From assembly GCA_037176705.1 (NCBI GenBank), contig CM073889.1, positions 102,131,890-102,195,889 of the forward strand: a stretch of 64,000 nucleotides of DNA, given 5' to 3'. The notes below the pieces were generated by a model that did not search any database, was not told the DNA's origin, and saw nothing but the letters and a program-made list of their open reading frames with translations. The stretch's first letter is position 1, and each line of letters opens with the position of its first letter. This DNA is from Molossus alvarezi. Taxonomy: Eukaryota > Chordata > Mammalia > Chiroptera > Molossidae. This document shows positions 57,813 to 64,000 of this stretch, in pieces. Position numbers and translations under genes: made by a program.

Positions 57813-58059
57813 TTTTTTTTATCCTCATTCGAGGACATTTTTCCATTTTTTGCTCAAATATAGTGGGAGGGAGAGAGAGGAAGAGAGAGAGAGAGGGAAA
57901 CATCAACGTGAAAGGGAACATCGAGTGGTGCCTCCCACATGACCCAACCAGGGCTGGGGACAAACTGCAACCGAGGTACATGCCCTTAGCGGGAACCGAA
58001 CCCGGGTCTCTCTGGACTGCAGGCCGACGCTCTAACCGCAGAGCCAAACAGGCCAGGGC
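57813..58059 (-). mobile_element. Ves SINE
   Basis: Reverse full-length copy ending AGAGCCAAACAGGCCAGGGC. Flanks CTTTTTAAAAACTTT and CTTTTAAAAAACTTT mark the duplication. Confidence 0.95.
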
Positions 58060-58065
58060 CTTTTA

Positions 58066-58241
58066 AAAAACTTTTTATTTTTATTGATTCTGAGAGGGGG
58101 GAAGAGAGAAAGAGAGAGAGAGAGAGACTGATTTGTTGTTCTACTCATTCATTGGTTGACTCTTGTATGTGCTGGGGTTTAAACCCACAAACTTGGCACA
58201 TGGTGTGGACGCTCCGACCAACTGAGCTACCTGGCTAGGGC
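58066..58241 (-). mobile_element. Old Ves-related SINE
   Basis: TTTTTATTGATTCTGAGAGG, GA tract, CATTGGTTGACTCTTGTATG, head end CAACTGAGCTACCTGGCTAG. Its tail abuts the younger copy at 57813. Confidence 0.88.
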
Positions 58242-58559
58242 ACTGCTTCTTCCAAGGTGACAATTTAGTGTTCTATTGCTTTTCTGAGAGAACATTGAAC
58301 ATCGCATTGACTGTGATGCTAAGGACCATTTGTAAATTCCCTACCAGCCAGTAAGTGTGCCAGCAGCAGTGAGGCACAAGAAATCTACAAAAGATAGAGT
58401 CCTAGCCACAAAAAATGGCTAGGAACAGAAAGCATTCCTAAAGTGTGGCGGCTTCGCATTTCCTGGGTCCTCCCTCTTCTACTTCTCCATTACCTGACCT
58501 GTATCCACCTCCTAAATCCTCTATCCTTTCCCAACCGCCACTGGCTGTCCAGGATGGTC
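58242..58559. other. Non-repetitive DNA left of the CpG island
   Basis: No feature recognised; may be proximal promoter DNA. Confidence 0.4.
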
Positions 58560-59600
58560 CCTTCCCCGGGCCTCCTCTAGCTGCGCTGGGAGACTGGTAC
58601 CCGACAACATCCCCCGGCCCCGCCCGCGCCTGCGCAGAGCCTCTTCTCGCGCGAACGCACTGCCAGCACCAGCGACAACCCCCTTGTCCGGGGGATGCGA
58701 AGTCAGCGGTAAGCCGCCCTCGGTTTCTTGTGCGGAGTGACGGGCGTCACCTGTGTCTTCAGACTCCTCCTGATCTACACGGTCCCTCTCACATTCCTAG
58801 GGACCGCGTCCACACGGGCGCACACTGGCCCTCGAAACAGTGACCTGAAGGATGGAAGGTTCTGCCGTGCACGAACAGAACGCGCGGGCCGCGAAGGTCA
58901 GGGGCGGGGCCTCGCCCCTCAGGGCCGACTTCCTGCCTCCGTATTGGTCCGCGCGCCCGTCAGTCTCCGCCCATGGGGCCTGCCGGTCCTTCTCCCGGAT
59001 CCCTCCCTCTCACAGCGTTACTTGACTGGTTGCCTCCGGCGGTGACTGGCTGCTCCTGCAAGTTCGAACCTGAGCTGGTGTGGCTCGGGTTAGCTCGGAG
59101 AAGGGCCGGGCGGGACCGGGCCGGGCAGGAGCTGATCATCGCCTGGTGGGCGGCAGGCCCGCGATCTCTTTGCCGGTAGCACCACCTGTCGCGGAGCGGG
59201 ACGTCGGGTAAGGCTCCGCGGCGCGCAGCTGCGGGCGGCCTGGGCGGCGGGGCCGGGGCGGGAGCTCTGGCCGGAGAGCGGGCGTCGACCTCCGGCCGCC
59301 TGGCCCCGGGAGCCGGGTGCCGATCCGTCGCCGCTTCCGCGTGTTCGGCCGACATGGTCCCTACTTGGCGGGTGGGGCTGAGGGCGGGGGGAGCGGTCAG
59401 ATCGCGGAACCGCGGTTCGACTGTCCGCCGCTCTTCCCCGGCGCCGGGTTTGGAGGCGTGACCTCCCTGGTTCTCCACTCACCGGTCCCAGGGCGATTCT
59501 TTTCCCGCCGTGGAGTGAGGCCCTGTGGCCCCCAAAACGCGAGCATCTCTCCTCTCCTCGCCTCCCGCGCCCTTTCAAGACCGATTTGGGAACTCTAAAC
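58560..59600 (+). promoter_or_regulatory. ME2: Strong CpG island promoter, probably ME2
   Basis: About 1 kb of very GC- and CpG-rich DNA, sharply bounded by AT-rich repeats. Visible elements: an NRF1-like site at 58625-58636 (CGCGCCTGCGCA, one mismatch), a GC box GGGGCGGGGC at 58901-58910, an ETS/GABP-type site ACTTCCTG (58928-58935) and an inverted CCAAT box ATTGG at 58943-58947. TATA is absent, as usual for housekeeping genes. Plus-strand donors lie at 58708/58709 and 59207/59208. In human, the plus-strand gene next to minus-strand MRO is ME2, mitochondrial NAD-dependent malic enzyme, which has a non-coding first exon; that assignment is by gene order only. The island could also start a divergent non-coding transcript. 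Confidence 0.7.
58960..59207 (+). other. Candidate non-coding exon 1 (probably ME2)
   Basis: Downstream of the CCAAT/ETS/GC-box cluster the plus strand reads GACGTCGG then GTAAGG at 59208-59213, a very good splice donor. The exon would lie wholly in the CpG island with its start near 58960-59050, which I cannot fix. An alternative donor (CAGCG then GTAAGCC) follows 58708 and could end an alternative first exon. No conserved protein is recognised in any frame, which fits a 5' untranslated exon. Confidence 0.45.
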
Positions 59601-60059
59601 CTCTCTGACAAATAGATCTCGATTTCTGCAGATATGAATTAATGATGAGAGTTAGGCATTTTGTGTTTGTGTTTGTTCTTCCCTTAATGGAAGTTTGTTG
59701 CAGCCTAGAAAGTGCTAAGATTGGACCGGTTCTGTCCATTCAATGAAATGGCATCTGTGGATCAGAATTGACAGGTGTTTGAAGCGGGTAATAACCATCT
59801 CTGCTTGTGTATTGTTGCCTTCGTCGTCTCGGATTTGACTTTCTTTCTTGGTTCCGAAGATAATTCTAGAAAATATGCGTTGCGTTGTGATGAGAAGTTA
59901 ATCAAAATCATAAATCTTAACAGAAGTGCTTCGTTACAGAAATGATTTCATATCTGATTTACCTTCCGAAAACTTCCGGCAATCACTTCTAAGTAAAGCA
60001 TTTAATAGCATTGTTACTTTTAGTGTTGCAATCGATGATGATAACAGAAGCATATATTG
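59601..60059 (+). other. Presumed first intron of the 59 kb gene
   Basis: AT content rises sharply. No exon recognised. Confidence 0.4.
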
Positions 60060-60262
60060 TTAGTTATGGGCCAGGCACTGCTCTCTACATGAATTATCTC
60101 CAAATTAAGTTTTGAGATAGTACTGTTATTCTGTCCAGTTTACAAATGAAGAAACCGAGGCTAAGGAAGGTTAAGTAACTTGCCAAGATCACAGATGTTA
60201 AATGGCAAAGCCTGCATTCAAACCCAGCAACCTAACTTAATAGCTCTAGCTCGCTCTTAACC
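60060..60262 (+). mobile_element. MIR
   Basis: GGGCCAGGCACTGCTCTCTA, AATGAAGAAACCGAGGCTAA, AGTAACTTGCCAAGATCAC and CAAAGCCTGCATTCAAACCC; a clear MIR. Confidence 0.9.
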
Positions 60263-60591
60263 CTGTAAAACTAATGGCAATGTTGTACTTACAAGTTTTG
60301 ATCTGTAGTTGCCAAGCATTCTGGAAGTTAGAGAAGATACAATTGTTTCATATATATACAAATATATATAGTTTCATGTATATACACACACACACACACA
60401 TGCTAAAGATAGATAAATATAATCTATTGTATAACTACTATAACTAGTTGAGTTATATGTTGCTGTTACATGGTTTGCAGAAATACAAAAAACAAAAACC
60501 AGCTTAACTCTATTTTCCAATATTGGACATTTAAGTAATCAACCGTGAGCTTTGATTTTATAAATGTGTCCAACAGTTTTATGGTAGTTAT
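60263..60591. other. Unassigned, with TA and CA microsatellites
   Basis: (TA)n-rich at 60350-60371 and (CA)n at 60384-60400. No gene. Confidence 0.5.
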
Positions 60592-60608
60592 AAAGACTTA
60601 AAAGTTAG

Positions 60609-60835
60609 CTCGGCCAGTGTGGCTCACTGGTTGAGCGTGGACCCATGCCCCAAGAGGTCACCGGTTGGATTCCTGGTCAGGGCACAGGCCCAAGTTGTGG
60701 GCCTCAACCCCAGTGGGAGGCACGCGGGAGGCAGCTAATCGATGTTCTCTCTCATCGATGTTTCCATTTCTCTCTCCCTATCCCTTCCTCTCCCTCTAAA
60801 ATTAATAAAGAAAAAGTGTTTACACACACACACAC
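60609..60835 (+). mobile_element. Young Ves SINE, second subfamily
   Basis: CTCGGCCAGTGTGGCTCACT head, CTCTCATCGATGTTTCC, AAAATTAATAAAG, with a CA run in the tail. Perfect 17-base duplication AAAGACTTAAAAGTTAG at 60592-60608 and 60836-60852. Confidence 0.96.
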
Positions 60836-60952
60836 AAAGACTTAAAAGTTAGACATAGAGACCAGAAATGCTGATATAACCTTACCATGTGTTAATAGGA
60901 AATGTTAGGGAAGTTCTTCATTCTCTTGAGAATTAATACATACTCTTGCTCA

Positions 60953-61159
60953 GCAGGGCTGGTGTGGCCCAGTGGATTGAGCATGGACCCATGGACTGAG
61001 AGGTCCTGGTTGGATTCCTGGTCAGGGCCCAGGTTTCTGACCCAATCCCCAGTAGTGGGAGGGCAGGAGGCAGACAATCAATGTTTCTTACATCGATGTT
61101 TCCATCTCTCCCTCTCTCCCTCAAAAAAAATCAATAAAAACATATTTAAAAAAATAACA
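60953..61159 (+). mobile_element. Ves SINE, second subfamily
   Basis: GCTGGTGTGGCCCAGTGGAT head, ACATCGATGTTTCCATC, AAATCAATAAAAAC end. Perfect 15-base duplication ACATACTCTTGCTCA at 60938-60952 and 61160-61174. Confidence 0.96.
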
Positions 61160-61174
61160 ACATACTCTTGCTCA

Positions 61175-61723
61175 ATAGTTATTCCCGAGAAAGAACTAAT
61201 GGATTTCATCAGGTGAAATGCATAATGGTGTTTATGTATAATGTTTTTATCTTTTTAAATATTTGTTATGAAAGCACATTAAAAATTCATAAAGAAAAAC
61301 TCATCATTTGATCATTTCTTTTGTAAATCAACTCCTATTATATAAACTAAAATAAATTGCAATTTATGTTGCTGAATTTCAGAAAAACTTAGTCATATTT
61401 TAAAACATAAATAATACTAACACCCATAGTTTGTTTACTAAGGATCAATGTTATCGGAATAAATATATGCTAAATATAAAAATTATATTTGATGTTATTA
61501 AAAGCTAACTATTTTAATTGAAAGTCATTGTTTTGATCATATAACTATATTATACCTCCATTGATCAATATGTACAAATTTCAAAAGTAATGAAAGATAT
61601 TGATTCTCTAGATATTGTTTAGGATGACATTTGATGATACCTAGATCTGTATGTTATCCAAATTCTCGTTCTTGACCTAAAGATTTAATTTAAATAGTTT
61701 AAATAAATGTTACCCCTGATTAT
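61175..61723. other. AT-rich unassigned stretch
   Basis: No gene or repeat recognised. Confidence 0.5.
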
Positions 61724-61737
61724 CCTCATAGCCTCTT

Positions 61738-61940
61738 GTTTTTAATAGGATTTTTTATTGATTATTTAGAGAAAGGGAGAGGAAGAGAGAGATAGAAACA
61801 TCAATGAGAGAGAACTGATCTGCTGCCTCCTGCACGACCCCCACTGGGGATTGAGCCTGCAACCAGGGCATGTGCCCTCACCGGGAATCAAACAAATGAC
61901 CTCTTGGTGCATGGGAGGACGTTCAACCATACCAGCCGGG
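61738..61940 (-). mobile_element. Ves SINE, first at a twice-used site
   Basis: TTTTTTATTGATTATTTAGA, CAATGAGAGAGAACTGATC, CCCCACTGGGGATTGAGCC, head end CAACCATACCAGCCGGG. Flanked by CCTCATAGCC (61724-61733 and 61941-61950). Confidence 0.94.
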
Positions 61941-61950
61941 CCTCATAGCC

Positions 61951-62199
61951 CATCTCTCTCTCTCTCTCTTTTTTTTTCCTTTGGTACAGAGTGGAAGGGA
62001 TGGAAGGAAGGGGGGGAGAGAGAGAGAGAGAGAAACATCGATGTGAGAGAGACACATCAATTGGTTGCCTCTCATACATGCCCTGACCCCCTGGAGATCA
62101 AACCTGCAACAGAGGTATGTGCCCTTGACTGGGAATTGAACCTTTAATTCTTCTGTTTACAGGCCAATGCTCTAACCACTGGGCAACACCAGCCGGGGC
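61951..62199 (-). mobile_element. Ves SINE, second at the same site
   Basis: T-rich tail, GTACAGAGTGGAAGGGATGG, GA tract, CATCGATGTGAGAGAGACAC, head end GGGCAACACCAGCCGGGGC. A third CCTCATAGCC, extended to CCTCATAGCCTCTTA, follows at 62200-62214. Confidence 0.93.
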
Positions 62200-62262
62200 C
62201 CTCATAGCCTCTTAATAAGGATTTCAGGTTAGAATATGTTGATGCAGAAACGAATAGGCATT

Positions 62263-62510
62263 GCCCTGGCCGGTTTGGCTCAGCGGTTAGAACATCGGTC
62301 TGCGGTCCAGAGAGACCCGGGTTCAGTTTCCGCTAAGGGCACGTACCTCTGTTGTAGTTTGTCCATGGCCCTGGTTGGTCGTCCGGGTGGCAGCCACTTG
62401 ATGTGTCCCTTTCACGTCGATGTTTCTCTCTCCTCTCTCTCCCTCCCACTCTATCTGAACAAAAAATGGAAAAATGTCCCAGGTGAGGATAAAAAAAAAA
62501 AAAAAAAAAT
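62263..62510 (+). mobile_element. Young Ves SINE
   Basis: Full-length copy, A-tail over 15 bases. Perfect duplication GAATAGGCATT at 62252-62262 and 62511-62521. Confidence 0.96.
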
Positions 62511-62554
62511 GAATAGGCATTTAGTAATAGGCACCTATTACAATATTAACAATG

Positions 62555-62780
62555 ATGCTTAGGTAACAAGTATAGAGCACTTAGAGGGCACTGTGATAAG
62601 CATATTACATGAATTATCTCATTTAAGTCTTATAAAAGCCCTATTTGGTAGGTCCTGTTTATACTCCCCATTTGAGTGATGAGATAGTAACTTACTCTGA
62701 TTTACTTAAGATCACAGAGCTAGCAGTGGCAAAGCCAGGATTTAAATCCAGCAGCCTGATTCTAGAGCGTGCTTTTTTAA
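62555..62780 (+). mobile_element. MIR
   Basis: GAATTATCTCATTTAAGTCT, TAAGATCACAGAGCTAGCAG and AAGCCAGGATTTAAATCCAG are typical MIR blocks. Confidence 0.88.
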
Positions 62781-62798
62781 AAAAATTAATTATTTTTT

Positions 62799-63240
62799 TT
62801 AATCCTTATCTGAGTATATTTTTCCATTGATTCTTTTTTTTTTTTTAATTTTTTATTTCCTTTATTGATTTTAGAGAGAGAGGAAGTGAGAGGGAGAGAG
62901 ACATAGAAACATCGATGAGAGAGAACATCGATTGGCCACCTCCAGCATGCCCCCCACTGGGGATTGGGCCCACAACCTGGGCATGTGTCTTGACTGGGAA
63001 TTGAACTGGCAACCTCTTGGTGCATGAGTCAACACTCAACCACTGAGCCACACTGGCCAGACTCCATTGATTCTTTTAGATAGAGTGGGAAGGAGAGAGA
63101 GAGAAAAAGAGAGAGAGAGAGATGAGAGAGACACATCAATTGGTTGCCTCCTGTACCACCGCTCCTGGGGCCAGGGTTAAACCCCTGACTCTTTGGTCCA
63201 TGGGCTGACGCTCTGACCACTGAGCCAAACCAGCCAGGGC
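62799..63240 (-). mobile_element. Ves SINE interrupted by another Ves SINE
   Basis: Outer copy: tail part AATCCTTATCTGAGTATATT at 62800 on, and body plus head from 63064 to 63240 (ending CTGAGCCAAACCAGCCAGGG). The inner copy is at 62838-63063. Confidence 0.92.
62838..63063 (-). mobile_element. Inner Ves SINE, second subfamily
   Basis: TTTATTGATTTTAGAGAGAG, CATCGATGAGAGAGAACATC, CCCCACTGGGGATTGGGCCC, head end CTGAGCCACACTGGCCAGAC. The duplication CCATTGATTCTTTT (62824-62837 and 63064-63077) comes from the outer SINE, so this one is younger. Confidence 0.94.
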
Positions 63241-64000
63241 TTGCTGTTGATGATTGTGCTGGACTGCCTGGATATGAATTTTATTGAATAAACCTTCAAG
63301 TCAAGTGGTCAAGCTTTTTATGATGATGATAAAACTCTAAAGGCTTGATGCTTTTTATATATCATCATCACTATACACCACCTCTGCAAAAGAGTTTCCC
63401 ATCTCCTGTTTTATTGATGAGAAAGTGAGACTTCTAAGTCAGTAGTTCACTTTTGGGCTTCATGGGCAAGTAAAAAAAGAAGTTTGTGTATAGGAGACAA
63501 TTGGGACCAGACGTAAGATCACTGACTTTTAATTCTGTTAAGGTTAAAGACCTTTTTAAAAATTACTACAATCTATCATCCACATCCTTTTGTAAAAGAA
63601 AGGATATTGTTGCCACCAATAAGGTAGGAACATCATAATTACAACATGAAAACAGACAAATTTAGTGTTATGAAAAACTGTGTAACATTGTTATAATTTT
63701 TCTCATTTGGTCACAGACCAATTCACAGAGCATTTGGGATTGCTTGGGTGACACAACTAATTCCAACTGGTTATTACCTGAGTCCAGATTCAAATTTAGA
63801 TCTGTCTGACTGCAGAGTTTGTGCTTATTGCAGCAATTCATGACCTCTCTCTAATTTTGATCTTTTTTCTACTCTCAGGCAGGGAGGGGGCCAGGGATAG
63901 TAGTCAGGTAATGGCCTAGCAATTGGAGCCCCACTCAAATTTATAAACAGCACCCAGAGAGTAAGTTCTACTGCTTCCCAGGGCAAGGCACTAAGAATGA
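63241..64000. other. Unassigned right edge
   Basis: No ME2 coding exon, other gene or clear repeat seen. A weak MIR-like piece lies at about 63360-63445. Confidence 0.45.

Noticed and set aside
58445..58843. A 132-codon plus-strand frame at the CpG island start
   Set aside because: It spans the presumed promoter and a splice donor and has no recognisable homology.
59090..59611. A 173-codon minus-strand frame (and 172 codons at 58960-59478) in the CpG island
   Set aside because: Very GC-rich DNA has few stops; the proteins are R/P/A/G-rich in all phases and resemble nothing known.
4306..63240. More than 30 tRNA-like heads with A and B boxes as tRNA genes
   Set aside because: They are SINE heads: broken cloverleafs, attached bodies and A-tails, target duplications.
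59208..64000. ME2 coding exon to the right of the CpG island
   Set aside because: I looked for the ME2 start region in all frames and saw no match; the first intron probably extends past the window.

Overview
The window is nuclear DNA from a bat. It carries more than 30 copies of the bat tRNA-derived Ves-type SINE (head resembling GCCCTGGCCGGTTTGGCTC, then a CT-rich body and A-tail), many with perfect 11-18 bp target-site duplications. It also holds a recent L1, mariner and hAT MITEs, and older mammalian repeats (MIR, L2, L1M, MER5, MLT1, MLT2). Gene density is very low and nothing is prokaryotic: no operons, CRISPR arrays or ribosomal RNA. I place it in Chiroptera and do not try for species.

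The clearest gene is MRO (maestro), on the minus strand at the left edge. Three consecutive coding exons with intact frames and splice sites lie at 3652-3754 (start codon), 2088-2234 and 881-1063. They encode the first 143 residues; the rest of the gene runs off the left edge. A CpG-rich block at about 15.1 kb holds an excellent minus-strand splice donor at 15198/15199 and is a plausible non-coding first exon and promoter. A strong CpG island at about 58.56-59.60 kb with a plus-strand donor after 59207 is a housekeeping-type promoter. In human chromosome 18q21 MRO (minus) is followed by ME2 (plus) at a similar distance, so this is probably the ME2 promoter and non-coding exon 1. No ME2 coding exon was found before the right edge.

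Layout: 0-4 kb MRO exons among an old L1 tail, an MLT1 LTR and a mariner MITE. 4-10 kb: MER5 copies, a minus-strand L1M tail with an odd internal duplication, a PPIL1 processed pseudogene. 11-13 kb: 5' part of an L1. 14-20 kb: CpG block, CTCF-like motif, Ves SINEs, an RPL17 processed pseudogene. 21-25 kb: MLT2, L2, MLT1, a hAT MITE. 26-33.4 kb: an old L1 whose ORF1 was hit by a younger L1 (15 bp duplication), whose ORF2 has lost its reverse transcriptase domain, and which carries four Ves SINEs. 34-36 kb: a GC-rich unassigned stretch. 36-39 kb: MIR, MLT2 and MLT1 with SINEs inside. 41-49 kb: L2 relics, an ERV-type LTR and L1M. 49-54 kb: SINE clusters, including head-only SINEs. 54-55.4 kb: a second LTR of the same family with a 135 bp repeat inside and just after it. 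58.5-59.6 kb: the CpG island. 60-64 kb: probable first intron with nested SINEs.

There is no multi-gene system here. Of most interest are the head-only SINE class, the 135 bp duplication at the LTR, the templated insertion in an L1M, and the regulatory candidates between MRO and ME2. All homology calls are from reading and memory; no search was run.
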